The notes under the pieces: generated by a model | Told to the model about the DNA's origin: nothing | The model's input: the letters and a program-made list of their open reading frames with translations, nothing else | Databases searched by the model: none | Part shown: one piece after another, positions 1 through 10,847 of the stretch | How the letters are laid out: each line of letters begins with the position of its first letter | Position numbering within the stretch: position 1 is the first letter of the stretch | Made by a program: the position numbers and the translations under genes | Source: Annona cherimola | Lineage: Eukaryota; Streptophyta; Magnoliopsida; Magnoliales; Annonaceae | Length of the DNA stretch: 64,000 nt | Direction: 5' to 3' | Assembly (NCBI GenBank): GCA_030490835.1 | Contig: CM059975.1 | Coordinates: 29,792,133 to 29,856,132 of the forward strand

Positions 1-1018
1 ACAATTCCCTTTTTATCGGCATCATTCGTTGTAGCTCTCTCACCTCCAGCACCAAGAGTTTGAGCTACATTTGCCCGAGCAGTCCCCACCTTATCATGTC
101 CTCCATAAGTACCCGCGTTTACGCCCACCTCCACGTCCAGAAGCGTTCGTTCTTGGTCTGTTGCCCCACCATTCTGGGTACCCAATTAATTGAAAACAAG
201 TATCTGCATCATGTCCTTCTCGTTTACAATTTGTGCATACCACGTTTCTATCTTTTGCTTCCCCCCCCTGAATTTTGACCTCCTGCTTTCATCGCAAAAC
301 TCACTGGATTCCCTCTTTCTTCTTTTGTACGAGTCATAGTTCTCATTCTTTCTTGTTGCACAACCATAGCATAGGCTCGATTCACGTTCGGCAAGGGTTC
401 GGTGCTAAGGATATTTGAACGCACAGTACCATATCCTTCTTCATCCAAACCCATCAGGAACTGATGCACCCTCTCTTCTTCACGCTTCTTTTCCAAGAGA
501 ATCGTTAGATTACACGTACATCCAATGCAATTACATATCGGTATCTTGTCATAGTTATTCAATTCATCCCAAATCATCTTGAGCTGACCATAATAGTTAA
601 CAATGGCCTGTCCATTCTGTTTGCAATTTGCCAAATCTGATCTCAACTGTTGCACCCGTGGTCCATTGCCAATCGAAAATCTCTCCCTTATGTCATCCCA
701 CAGTTCTTTCACAATCTCCATGTGTGAGATGGTTGATTGAAGTCTGGGTTCGATGGTATTAAATACCCAAGAAACCAACATCGAATTGACCGTCCACCAA
801 TCTTCAATTTCCGGTGCATCCTCAGCTGATTGTATGATCGTTCTATCAATAAATCCATATTTCTTCTTGTCACGAAGTGCAGTCCTCATAGCCCGTGCCC
901 ATTCATCATAATTCTCTCCTCTCAATTGAACCTGAGTAATTATATTTTCAGGATTGTCATTCGAATTGAGGGAATAAGGATCTGGCAGTTTTTCTCTTTC
1001 TCTCAGTAGATCAACCAT
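1..1018 (-). pseudogene. Ty1/Copia gag, broken, runs off window
   Basis: The reading frame starts at the ATG at 1018 (MVDLLREREK...) and runs leftward. It carries the UBN2/retrotran_gag type capsid region: YDEWARAMRTAL near residue 40, then WDDIRERF, VNYYGQLKMIWDEL and HQFLMGLDEEGYGTVRSNIL. After the stop near 248, homology continues in another frame with a CCHC zinc knuckle (CTNCKREGHD...C) at about 185-235 and the usual LIGYPEWW tail. The frame break coincides with a run of eight C (eight G on the coding strand) at 261-268. A second frame change lies near 126. Gag would package element RNA in cytoplasmic particles. The protease, integrase and RT lie outside the window to the left. The start is favoured because it sits directly after the primer site and matches the usual gag N-terminus. 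Copia identity is secure; activity is unlikely because of the frame breaks. Confidence 0.85.
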
Positions 1019-1031
1019 GGCTCTGATACCA
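1015..1031 (-). other. Copia primer binding site (initiator tRNA-Met)
   Basis: On the minus strand this reads TGGTATCAGAGCCATGG, the standard plant Copia primer site complementary to the 3' end of initiator methionine tRNA. It lies directly inside the LTR end and overlaps the gag start region, which fixes the element's orientation as right to left. Confidence 0.88.
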
Positions 1032-1214
1032 TGTAGGAATCAAAGAAGATTGGGAGAAAAACCTCCCCGTTTCTCATTCCCCTTCATTATCTTATATACA
1101 ACAGTCTTAAACAAGGCAAACTCCTAAAAGAAGAAATCTTCTAATATATGAAAACAATCTTCTAATGTAGGAAAACATTAACAACAAATATATACACAAT
1201 AATATTCCTGAAGA
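1032..1214 (-). repeat. Copia 5' LTR, about 183 bp
   Basis: The LTR starts at TGTAGGAATC on the plus strand, immediately next to the primer site. The far end is inferred from a decayed mirror of that sequence (ATTCCT at about 1207-1212), so the right border is uncertain by about 10 bp. A minus-strand TATATAAG at about 1093-1100 could be the element's TATA box. The LTR abuts LINE coding sequence with no spacer, so the Copia element inserted into an older LINE. Confidence 0.6.
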
Positions 1215-1215
1215 T

Positions 1216-1740
1216 ATGCCTAATAAACAGGGCGAACTACAAGGTCTAAAATCCCCAGCAAGATGGATTAAACCCAGATATGACCTTCTAAAACCGAATG
1301 TTGACGCAGGCAACAACTTGGAGACTCGAATGCTGGATTTTGGTGTGGTAGTAAGGAATGGGAATGGGGAAGTAACTGCAGTGAGCAACTGCAGGAAAAG
1401 GGGTGCTTTGAAGCTAGTGGAGCAAGAAGCAATTGCCATTTTCCTTGGAATGAAATGGGTGGAAGAATTAGGGATTAAAAAAGCAATAGTGGAATCTAAT
1501 TCATTGGTGATTATCAATTGGCTCAGAAATGGATCAGTTGTTAAATCATACTGTGAAAGCTGGGTTAACAGAATCAGAAGATTGTGCTGTAAATTTGTTT
1601 CTATTGAATTTAGTCATATGCTTAGGGAGGAAAACCAGGTGGCACACCGTATAGCAAAATGGGGACTAAATTCAAAGTGTGAGCAGAAAGCATGGGTAGA
1701 TCATTTTGCCAATGTGAATTCAATCAATGGTTTGGAATGA
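1216..1740 (+). pseudogene. LINE-type RNase H domain (RVT_3), 5'-truncated
   Basis: A 174-codon open frame resembles the C-terminal RNase H domain of plant non-LTR retrotransposons (RVT_3). It shows WIKPRYDLLKPNVDAG at the start of the domain, GVVVRNGNGEV, the helix VEQEAIAIFLGMKW with the catalytic Glu, IVESNSLVIINWL, and a C-terminal HMLREENQVAHRIAKWG. The third acidic position, normally Asp in a DS pair, is Asn here (ESNS), which would impair catalysis. The upstream reverse transcriptase is absent because the Copia LTR cuts in at about 1214. A host RNase H-like gene fragment is an alternative, but the poly-A tail downstream favours a LINE. Confidence 0.75.
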
Positions 1741-1870
1741 TTGTTTTCATGAGGGGGTTTTTGCGGTTTTGGTTCAGCCTCCTTCTCTTTTTGCTATACA
1801 TAGTTTCGATGAAGGGAATGGAGGTCGGGGAACCACCCTTTTGTATTGACTCAATTTCGGAAAAAAAAAA
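1741..1870 (+). mobile_element. LINE 3' untranslated region and poly-A tail
   Basis: A non-coding tail of about 120 bp follows the RNase H stop and ends in a run of A at about 1860-1870, as expected for a LINE insertion. No clear target duplication can be given because the 5' side lies beyond the Copia insertion. Confidence 0.6.
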
Positions 1871-1875
1871 ATTCA

Positions 1876-2036
1876 AAATGAAACCTAAATTAGTTTGTTT
1901 TACCCTATATATAGTGTTAAACGTAATTGATAGATTGAATTTGACAAAAACATTATAATGGAGCCCAAACTAGACTGTTTTATCCTACATAGTGTTAAAC
2001 TTAATTGATAGGTTGAATTGGACAAAAACATCAAAA
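1876..2036. repeat. Two-unit diverged tandem repeat (about 80 bp)
   Basis: Two units start near 1876 and 1957. Each holds the ordered blocks AGTGTTAAAC, TAATTGATAG, TTGAATT and GACAAAAACAT. Origin unknown. Confidence 0.6.
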
Positions 2037-2553
2037 TTGAGGGAACTGGACAGTTTTACTGAAGTGAATTAATACATTTGATCGACTAGTGTATAAGTAC
2101 TGGTCTTTCTAAGGAATCGATTTTATGAATCTGAATTCATTAAACCTATCCATTCTCCCATCTTGATGGTAAAATGAAAATTCAAATAATCACATTGTTT
2201 AACATGAGTCTAAAAATTCTGTCAATATATGGAAGTTTTTAGTGGGCTATGCCTTTTTAAAAACATACTCGACTATGTTAAAGTTATGAAAAATATTAGA
2301 TTATTATAAATTTATAAAATCATTCATCTACGTAAGAAGAAATGTTAGATAGATTAAATGCTCAATTAACATATTTTAAATTAGTGTATAAATCAAAAAA
2401 TTTTGTTTCTTTTTTTATCGTTGCGTTCTAGAATCATACTTTACGATATTTCATTTTCCATCTGATTATTAGAAATTAAGCCCATAAATCTTTATAACTT
2501 TTCCTTGAAGTCAATTTCATAGCCACATTAATCTTTGCAAATTTTCTTACAAT
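2037..2553. other. AT-rich intergenic, nothing recognised
   Basis: No coding bias, terminal repeat pair or RNA gene seen. Confidence 0.5.
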
Positions 2554-2667
2554 ATGGAGGAGAAGACTAAAGCTCTTAATACAGCCTCCCACATAAACGA
2601 TGGCGATACGCTCGTTCGAACTCTCGCCGGGACCGAATCTGCCATCATCTCCACCGAGCTTCACATG
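2554..2667 (+). other. Orphan exon-like ORF, 38 codons
   Basis: An ATG at 2554 opens 38 codons (MEEKTKALNTASHINDGDTL...) of clearly higher GC than the surrounding AT-rich DNA. They end in CACATG followed by GTTAAG, a plausible splice donor at 2668. I do not recognise the product and see no second exon. It could be the first exon of a broken gene, a captured fragment, or chance. Confidence 0.3.
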
Positions 2668-3416
2668 GTTAAGAATTTTATTATTTTAATTTTACACTTT
2701 TATTAAATATATGAGGCCTATACACATCTTTAATTGGGATGCAATTTAGTTTTATAAGTCAATTAATAATTTGAAGTGCAACGAGTGAAATAGACTTCAT
2801 ATAATGATCAAGATAGGCCCCGGAGGGAGAGACCCATCCCCTAAATTTAAATTCATGGAACAGACGTGGAACACAATTTGTAATATAATTTTGTTTAAAA
2901 TTATTAATTTGGCTTATGTATTAAAAATAAGTAAATTGAATATTTTTAGAATTAATAATATTTAGAAATATAATTATAAACAATTTTACGCATTTACACT
3001 TGTTGCGAATTATACATAAATAATTTTCATGCCATATAAATATTAATAAAGAAAAATATAATTTATGGCTTGAATTTAAGATTTATTTTGAAAACTAAAA
3101 AACTGTTTCGCCATGCAATCCGTTGTATATGAAAATTATTCACATTTTTGTATGTATAGAATGTGGTAAAATATTCTAGTGCATTTTTTTTAACACGTAA
3201 ACTATCTAAAAAATAATTTATATATGGATAAATAATTGTATAAAGTGTTAATACATTTAATGCATGCAGGGTCCATTTTGAACCAAATGCACCATGATTT
3301 ATGATGTATATAGCTGCATTGGAACATATATGTACATATATGTGTGGGAGTATACATAGAAAAAGAGAGATATGATCGTGAATCTCTGTATATAACAAAA
3401 TCAAAATATTTCTTGA
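2668..3416. other. AT-rich; partial reverse MITE core
   Basis: Mostly featureless. About 3150-3310 matches the reverse complement of the central core of MITE family A (ACTATCTAAAAAATAATT, a GGATAAATAATTGTATAAAG block, GGGTCCATTTTGAACC), so it is a relic of that family. Confidence 0.45.
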
Positions 3417-3540
3417 GTTGCCACCGGGGGTGTACCCTTGTGGTAACTCATATTAGTCCATTATTGGCTGGTCATGAATTTGACTCTCCCATCTACCATT
3501 TAGGTGGTGTAGAAATTTTTCAGTTTTCTTTTTTTTTAAT
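3417..3540 (+). mobile_element. tRNA-derived SINE-like element
   Basis: GGTGTACCCTTGTGGTAAC resembles a pol III box A region of plant SINEs, and GAATTTGACTC about 45 bp later resembles box B (GAGTTCGACTC). The unit ends in a T-rich run at about 3522-3538. No family is assigned and no target duplication was confirmed. Confidence 0.45.
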
Positions 3541-4540
3541 GTGTTTGTAGTTTTCCTCCTTATATGAGGTGTTATTAAAAATATTTTTTAATATGTAAGA
3601 GTCATAAATGTGCTTGAATATAATATATATGAGTTGTCATGATATATATAAATACATAAAAAAATATTCCACATGCTCCATAGATTATAGAAGGGTAAAG
3701 ATATTTTTTCTCTTCGTGGTCAAATGTCGACGGCCGGCTCACTTTAAGAACATGTGAGGAATTTTTAGTTTTATTTATTTATTTATTATTATTATTATTT
3801 AGAGAGAGAATAAGAACATGTGAGGAATTGCGGAAAGTAAGAGGCTGAGATTTATTGGACAATCCCTTGAGTTCAGAAGAACCTCAATTACACGCCTGAA
3901 TTGCAGTGATTGCAATATGCTCCTAATCTTCGTTAGAAAATCTTAAGTACGGTCTTCATTTAATTTTCTTGGGTACGAAAATATTATTTCTTTATCTGCA
4001 CATTAAAAACAGTGTTGATGGATCCCGCAAATTAAAATTTTCATTATCACTATAAAAAATACATTTTTGGCAACTCTTCTCGGCAAAAATAAATCTTTAA
4101 TTATTAGAAAAGAAAGGGTTATTATCCTATGCCCCGGTGCACTTAACTTTAGTGCGCCTAGAGCAAAGTGCACCCCGGTGCAAATATTTATTTTTTTATT
4201 TTGACAATTAAATCAAAATTTAATTGTCTCAAGGCAAGAATATTAACTATTAGCAATCAAATTTCTTCTTAGTGATTACTATTTAACATGTGATACAAAT
4301 TACTGATTACTAAACTTTTCTTTGGCATTGCATATATCTAATATAGAGATAGAACCCAACAAAGTATGATCAATTGAATTGGCTTAATCTTAAGAAAATA
4401 TAAATTAAATTTCCTTAAACTATAAAATGATATAGATTCATATATTTTTATATAACCCAATTTAAATATTACTATAAATGTATTTTTTATATAACAAAAA
4501 TGTAATAGTGCTTTGTAAAATTATTTATCGATATATTAAT
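3541..4540. other. AT-rich; half of a GTGCAC foldback arm
   Basis: About 4118-4190 carries CCCCGGTGCACTTAACTTTA and GCACCCCGGTGCA, matching one arm of the foldback element at 7203-7560 but lacking the other arm. The rest is featureless. The last 8 bp (4533-4540) are the left target duplication of the next element. Confidence 0.5.
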
Positions 4541-5221
4541 TAGGGTTGCAACTTGGGATCGTAACACTCGGATTTACCTATTTATAAAATATTAACTCTA
4601 ATTTTAACTCTAATTTTATTTGTAAAACCTAAACTCGAATCTTATTTGTCAAGATCGAGTTTAGTTTAAATTTTGAGTTGGAACTTAAATTGATGAATTT
4701 ATATTTTATTTAAGATTAATAAGTTAAGAATTTCATATAAATATATAATAACTATAAATCATATAAGCAAACATAATAATACATATTCGAACTACATAGT
4801 TTTTAAAGATGTAGTAATATAAAAAAATATTTTTAGAAGAAAATTTAACATTGAAAAAAGAAAGAAAATTAATGAATGTAAAAGCAAATGGTAGAAATAT
4901 GAAGATAGATATAAATGAAAATAATTACTTTATTTATATATAATTACAATATGACAAACATGTATTAAAACGTAAATATAAATAATACAAAATACACAAA
5001 TATAAAAAATATTATTTGGATATTATATAAATAATATGTTTTATAATTAATATAAAATGGAAAATCAAGCTTAGGTTCTTCGGGTTCACTTGAATCCTAA
5101 CTACATCATATTTATAGCTGAAGTTCTTCCATTTAGGTTATAAAAAGCAAGTTCTAAAGTTGTTAGAATTCCAGTTTGATGGGTTGGGTTTAAGCTCAAC
5201 ATAGCCTACGTTGCGCCCCTA
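4541..5221. mobile_element. Non-autonomous hAT-like element with 8-bp TSD
   Basis: The left end TAGGGTTGCAACTTG and right end CGTTGCGCCCCTA form terminal inverted repeats of the TAGGGGTG type common in hAT elements. They are flanked by a perfect 8-bp duplication ATATTAAT (4533-4540 and 5222-5229), as expected for hAT. The 681-bp interior has no coding capacity. Related copies or remnants lie at 7577-8368, 16046-17044, about 11155-11290 and about 22280-22339. Confidence 0.8.
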
Positions 5222-5229
5222 ATATTAAT

Positions 5230-5803
5230 GGAATTTAGATTGTTCCTATGCTGGAAATATAAGTTTAAAATTGATATTTAAATCGTTAAATTATTTTTAC
5301 ATATTTGTGAAAGGCTTTCACAAAGTGACACTAAAGAAATGAAATTATTTTATGATAATATGAATGATGTCAAATATAATAAATGAAGTAAATTTTCATC
5401 AACCATGAAGATTTTAAAAATTAAAAAGAATTTAATAGAAGCAAAGCCAAAATAAGATGAAGGGAATTTCAGGACACTATATTGTGCCATTCGCACCACT
5501 AAACAGCCCTGACTTTTATAAATGATTTTTAAATTAATTAAGGTTTAGATTTTCAAAATAGATGAGGTTTAGGGTTCAGGTTATCCTCTAACCCATATAT
5601 CTCACCTGATTTTGCCTTTAAATATAATAGTGTAATAGATGATAATATAATAGTAAATAAAGTTTTAAAATAAAAACATAACAATATACATAACAATAAT
5701 AAAAATAAATCATTAGGATTAATTGTTAAAATTTAATAAATATAATATTAAAAGGCGTGCTCAAGAAATGGCTGTTTTATAATAAAATAAATGGCTACTA
5801 AAC
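5230..5803. other. AT-rich; partial family B MITE arm
   Basis: About 5330-5420 matches the arm of MITE family B (ATGTCAAATATAATAAATGA, then a CATCAACCATGAAGAT block). Otherwise nothing is recognised. The left target duplication of the next element is 5796-5803. Confidence 0.4.
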
Positions 5804-5977
5804 CAGTGTTTTAAGAACCAAACTGAATCGGGCGGTTGGACTGGTCGGACTGTGAACTAGTCATGTCCCGGTTCATCGGTTTTTCCAGTTCAACTGCGGT
5901 TTGACCATCGGTTTGCACCGGTTGAATTGGAAAAACTGGAAATCAGTCACAAAGTTGGTTCGGTTTTCAAAACATTG
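5804..5977. mobile_element. 174-bp hAT-like MITE
   Basis: The ends CAGTGTTTTAAGAACCAAAC and GGTTCGGTTTTCAAAACATTG are imperfect inverted repeats. They are flanked by TACTAAAC (5796-5803) and TACCAAAC (5978-5985), an 8-bp duplication with one mismatch. The interior is GC-richer and rich in CGGTT motifs, with no ORF. Confidence 0.75.
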
Positions 5978-5985
5978 TACCAAAC

Positions 5986-7202
5986 TGCCATTCTGTTACA
6001 AGTCAAACAGCCACTTTATTTCTGTTAAGATTCTGTTGATTAAGGACCTATTTGCTAAGAGGTAAAAAAATGAAAACAATTTATAAGAAATTTTTTTAAA
6101 AAAAGTAAGAGTGATGCGATATAATTGGAATAATAATTAGTAATAAAGAAAATAAAGATAAAATAAATAGAATAATTATAAGGATGTCAAAAAAATTAAT
6201 TGCAATGCAAAGATAATAATAGAAAAAGTTAAGCCGTTAATGTGTCTAGTCATACCAACATGTGCGCAGAAAGAAGAGGGGAATTTTTTTTTTCCTTTCC
6301 TACCAAATGCAGAACGGACCAGAGTGACTTTTTTAATTTGGGTTTGAGTTTTGAAGGAAGCCACCAACACTAGTATATCGTAGATTACATTCTGTTTCAT
6401 GATCATCCAACAAGAATCAATTACTTGATAAAACCCACCTCCGCAAGTAAAAAGAAAAAAGAAAAAAGAAAAAAGTTTCTTTGATATTTTTTTATTGTTT
6501 TAATTGGAATCTCACTTACGATATCGTAATTTTTGTAATTAACTTATAGTATTAAAGAGGAAATTAAATTTTTTTCAAAAGAGAGAAATTACTCCCACTC
6601 GAAAGACACAATTTTCACGCAGAAGATATTAATCGTAGGTAAATTTTGAACTCAACTGTACAGTTGCCGATGTTTGGTTGGGATGTTACTGGTCAACTTA
6701 TCAATCAGCTTGTCGAAACCATTTATAAATGTATTTGGATTGATATTTTTGAATAAATCATTTATGATCTACCAATCCGATCAACAATTTAATTAAATAA
6801 GTAGATTACGATTGAGGTTTTATAACCTACCATCCTGTTTAACTCATTTAATGTGGTCAACCCATTAAAGTTTATTATATATATAAATGTAAACTCCTTG
6901 TTATTTTTCCTATTAAGTCTTTCTTACACTGCCTAATTTTCATTTTTTTCATTGCCACCTGTTGTCCTCATTTTCTCCTATAAACAACTTCTCGTCTTTA
7001 CTACGAGATCATCATTGGCCGGAATTCAGAAATTCAAATTGTTTGTTATACAGTCCGCTAACAACTCGCTGACATGTTTATTAAATAGATTATGGTTGAG
7101 GTTTTTTAAATAAATTAATAAACAAATTATGACTAAAATATTTTAAATAATTTAAAATTAAGATTAAGTTCCAATAAATTGAACCCAATTAGTTGACAAA
7201 AC
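5986..7202. other. AT-rich intergenic, nothing recognised
   Basis: Contains an AAAAAG microsatellite near 6450-6475. A short ORF on the minus strand at 6176-6406 has no recognisable domain. Confidence 0.5.
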
Positions 7203-7560
7203 CCGATCCTGTGCACCCGGGTGCACTTAGCTTCAGTGCACCCAGGTGCATTAAACCCATTTTAACCTATTTTTCAATTTTTTAAATTTTTTTTATACAA
7301 CTATTAATCTAAATGTATTTAACATGTGTGTCAGTTTTTACCATTTTTGGATTATTTTAGATATTTATTTTTTATTTTTGAAAATCAGTGGCATTTTCAT
7401 AAATAAATATCCAAAATAGTCCAAAAATGATAAAAACTAATACACATGTTAAATACACTTAGATTAACAATTGTATAAAAAATTTAAAAATAAAAATAAA
7501 AAAATGAATTAATGCACCGAGGCGCACTGAAGTTAAGTGCACCCGGGTGCGCAGGATCGG
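7203..7560. mobile_element. Foldback MITE with about 170-bp arms
   Basis: The unit opens with CCGATCCTGTGCACCCGGG and closes with its near-complement CCCGGGTGCGCAGGATCGG. Pairing continues almost to the centre, through TACCATTTTTGGATTATTTT against its complement. Nearly the whole unit would fold into one hairpin. No ORF. Confidence 0.8.
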
Positions 7561-7576
7561 AATCCTTAGTTAACAT

Positions 7577-8368
7577 TAGGGGTGCAAGTTGGATAGGGTA
7601 TCTATGGGTACCCACCAACTCGACTCTAATTTGGGTAAGGTAGGGTAGAAAATATTACCCATAGATATGGGTAGGGTACAAATTATTACTCGTCTTCTCA
7701 AATAAGGTATGGTAGTGTAGATACGTTGGGTACCCAGAACCGACCGCATAGGTACTCATATGAGTAATTAATTATGTGCATAATTATATATATGTATAAT
7801 ATATATTATTTAGTATGTAGTATGATTTGTCTTTGACATCTCATGTACACACATATTTTAACAAATTCTAATTTAAATGAATTTTATACCTTGTGAAGTA
7901 TAAAATTGGTTCGGTCATTTATATATACGTCATTGACTTCCGAAAGACTCTTATAAATATACTTGTGACTTACGATTATAATATATTAATAGTTTTAATG
8001 ATTGGATCATGATGGTCTATATTTTATATTTTTATATAATAATAAGAATATTTTACTTATGGTTTTAAAATATAAATGAATATTATTTTACATTATTTAA
8101 AATAATATAAAAATTTTTAAAAAATATTATATTTAAGTATTAAAACAAAACCGATTTGGAGCCTAAACCGGAATCGCCTTATAGGTAATAGGTAGAATAG
8201 AATACACTCGGCCTTATAGGTAATAGGTAGAATAGAATACACTGAACTGAATCCACAAATGTACAGGATAGGATAAAGTAGTACAGGCATTTTACAAATA
8301 AAGTATAGGTACGATAGACTACTGTACGAAACCCAGCCGAGGCGCGGTGCACTTTAGTTAGCACCCTA
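7577..8368. mobile_element. Non-autonomous hAT-like element (TAGGGGTGCAA end)
   Basis: The left end TAGGGGTGCAAGTTGG and right end TTAGCACCCTA are inverted repeats of the same group as 4541-5221. The interior holds GGGTACCC-rich motifs, shared with 16046 onward, and a short direct repeat (CGGCCTTATAGGTAATAGG type) at about 8175-8245. The flanking 8-mers do not match, so no target duplication is claimed. Confidence 0.6.
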
Positions 8369-9447
8369 ATGTCACTATCGGAGCAACGCTTATTGAGCAT
8401 TTGAGCTGCGTTGATATATTGACCAAGAAGCGACTGAAAGTGAGAAGTGCCGAGTCTTACAAGGCATCATTGTCGCATGCGCCAGTGGCGCGTCTATTGA
8501 TAAGGTGAAAAGGCCAGTTTGAAGTTAGGATGCTACGATCCAAAGCCGTTGCCTAGCTAGCTTTTGGCGGCTTTCCTGGAAAATAAAAGCAAGTTTGTTT
8601 CCTCAGTCTTAAATGGCGTGCTTGACTTTTGCAGCCACCCTCTCACTCACTCTTTTATGGGCTAATGGGCATACCCTCTTTGTCTGCCCGACGGATGCCA
8701 TGGCAGTTAAAACTATCTCAACCTCCATTTTAGTACGTATAACGTATAGGTTGCAGTGCAGGATATCCAAATTACAGTTCCTTAGAAGGAACTGGGTGAG
8801 GTGAAACTGCAAACTGTCCACCAGAAAAAAATTAAGGCATTTGCATGCATTAGTTGCATGTTGTGTTCCTGCCGTGCCCATTCTTGAGTTTATTACCTTG
8901 CTTCAAGGGTGATGTTTAACCCAGCATGCTTGAGAACTGATTGGATCTACAGTCGCCGCTGACCCTTTTTTTTTCCCCCTGAATCTACGGTATCATTAAC
9001 CTTGAATGACGGAAGACAACTTTAGAAGACGGTTAACAGTCAAACATCTCTGCTCTTTTAACTCACTCGCATCTACCACTTTGTTATCTAAGTAGTGATG
9101 ACTATTCATATTTTTATATATATTCAAGTCACATTTCTAGGTTGCCGGCTGGCCAGCTTCCATGACCATAGATCGACAGATGAAATGGACATTGGATGGA
9201 AGTTTGTAATTTAGATTGGAGAAGAAAGGAAGGACATTAAAGTAAATAACAATATGCAAAAAAAATAAAAAAATAATTACATTGATGAAATGGGCTATTC
9301 GTATATGTAATGAAAGATAGAATTAATTAAATATAAAATTATATAAATACTGCAACAAATTTCATTATAAATAGTTAGTTTTTGCTGCGTAATATATTTA
9401 TTGCAATCATTTACGACAGGTCTGAAATCCGGCGATTTTATACCGGC
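8369..9447. other. Higher-GC unique stretch, no gene recognised
   Basis: About 8400-8950 is GC-richer than its surroundings. It has overlapping short ORFs on both strands (plus-strand 8613-8804 begins with a hydrophobic stretch), but no domain, splice pattern or transposon ends. It could be host-derived unique sequence. Confidence 0.4.
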
Positions 9448-9702
9448 CAAAAAATATATTTTTTATTTTTTGAAATTTTTTTATAAACATGTTAATCTAG
9501 TTATTTAATTTATAAATCAAGTTTTACCATTTTTGGGTATTTGTATATATTTATTTTATATTTTTAAATACCCCTTTGTTTAAAATCCAAAATAAATATA
9601 TAAAAATATCTAAAAATGGTAAAACTTAGTTTATAAATTAAATATAACTAAATTAACATGTGTTATAAAAAATTTCAAAAAATGAAAAAATATATTTTTG
9701 GG
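9448..9702. mobile_element. Foldback element, shared core with 7203-7560
   Basis: Arms at about 9448-9560 and 9590-9702 are inverted copies (AATATATTTTTTATTTTTTG against its complement). The inner arm includes TTTTACCATTTTTGGGTAT, as in the elements at 7203, 19421 and 26570. A direct repeat GTCTGAAATCC flanks it at about 9420 and 9706. Confidence 0.6.
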
Positions 9703-10144
9703 TCAGTCTGAAATCCAGCCATAAATGATCGGTGCTCATATTTATTCTACTACATCTTTATGTTTATTTTGTTACATGCAGTCAGATCTCACCATAATTA
9801 TAATATAATTAATTGCAAAAAGAGCCTAATCACTCACTAAAATTGACTTTTATCTCAATGGTAATATTTAAAATTATTTACTTTAGTAGAATACCAATTC
9901 TAATTCAAACTGAATGAGCATATACTCCATCTAAAAATGTTATAAATTAATATCATAAAATAGTTTGACGTAATTATCAATTTTATAATTTTTTTAAACA
10001 TTTAAACCATCTAAAATATAATTTATACATGAATAAATAATTATATAAAGTATAATTATATTTTAATATGTGGAGCCCATTTAAAGCTAACTATACTAAC
10101 TACACTGCAATAGCTCTCCATTAATTTAGCTACATATATATGTA
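9703..10144. other. AT-rich; reverse-oriented MITE family A core
   Basis: About 9930-10090 matches the reverse complement of the family A core (ACATTTAAACCATCTAAAAT, TGAATAAATAATTATATAAA, GTGGAGCCCAT). The ends are not preserved. Confidence 0.5.
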
Positions 10145-10847
10145 GGGGTGGGAATTGGGGCAGGTTGACCAATGACCCGTCATTGACCTAACCGGTTTTT
10201 AACTAGGTAAAACCAATATTTTTTTATCCGGTATAAGAATAAGTCAGAAATTTTGACCTGAATTCAAAAATAGGGTTGGGTTGAGTTGACCACATACAAA
10301 CTTGAAAGTCCCAACCTACCCCAAATATATTAATTTACTAAAAGTTATAAGCCTATGTTTAAATCTTATTATTATTTTCTTTCAAAAATTTTATATTTTT
10401 TATAATTAAGTAAATCAATAGTAGAAGAATCAATTTATCCATAAAACAATATAAGCATCAATAAAAAGAATTTACATATATGTATATATAACCCTTACGT
10501 ATAATTGTATATTAACCTATTTTAATACATTTATACTATATTTTCTGATGTTTTATTTTAGTAATGATGTTTTTTAATAATTAGTAAAATTCGAAGCATA
10601 TAACATTTAAATTTAGTATAGATATATCTTTATGTTTGATAATTATATAAATTTTTAAAATCATCTTTTTTTACCCACATTTTTCACCCAACCCAGTGTC
10701 TCAAAACAAGTTCAATACCAATCCGAAGTTTATCCCGGAACCTATTAAAAAAAATGAGGGTCAAACCGAATTTTAAAAATAAGATCTGAGTTAGGTAGAC
10801 CCTGACCCAAAATGGTCTACCTCGATGTAGTAAGTTCCCATTCCATG
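10145..10847. mobile_element. Probable non-autonomous hAT-like element
   Basis: It begins TAGGGGTGGGAATTGG and ends with AAGTTCCCATTCCATG, an imperfect inverted repeat. Flanking TATATATG and CATGTATG agree at 6 of 8 positions. No ORF. Borders and class are provisional. Confidence 0.4.

Noticed and set aside
60..278. Plus-strand 72-codon ORF
   Set aside because: It is the opposite strand of the Copia gag zinc-knuckle region; coding style and homology lie on the minus strand.
1107..1517. Minus-strand 136-codon ORF
   Set aside because: Antisense shadow of the LINE RNase H domain, with no motif of its own.
8613..8804. Small ORF with a hydrophobic N-terminus, possible secreted peptide
   Set aside because: No cleavage-site pattern, cysteines or conservation evidence; an overlapping frame on the other strand is equally long.
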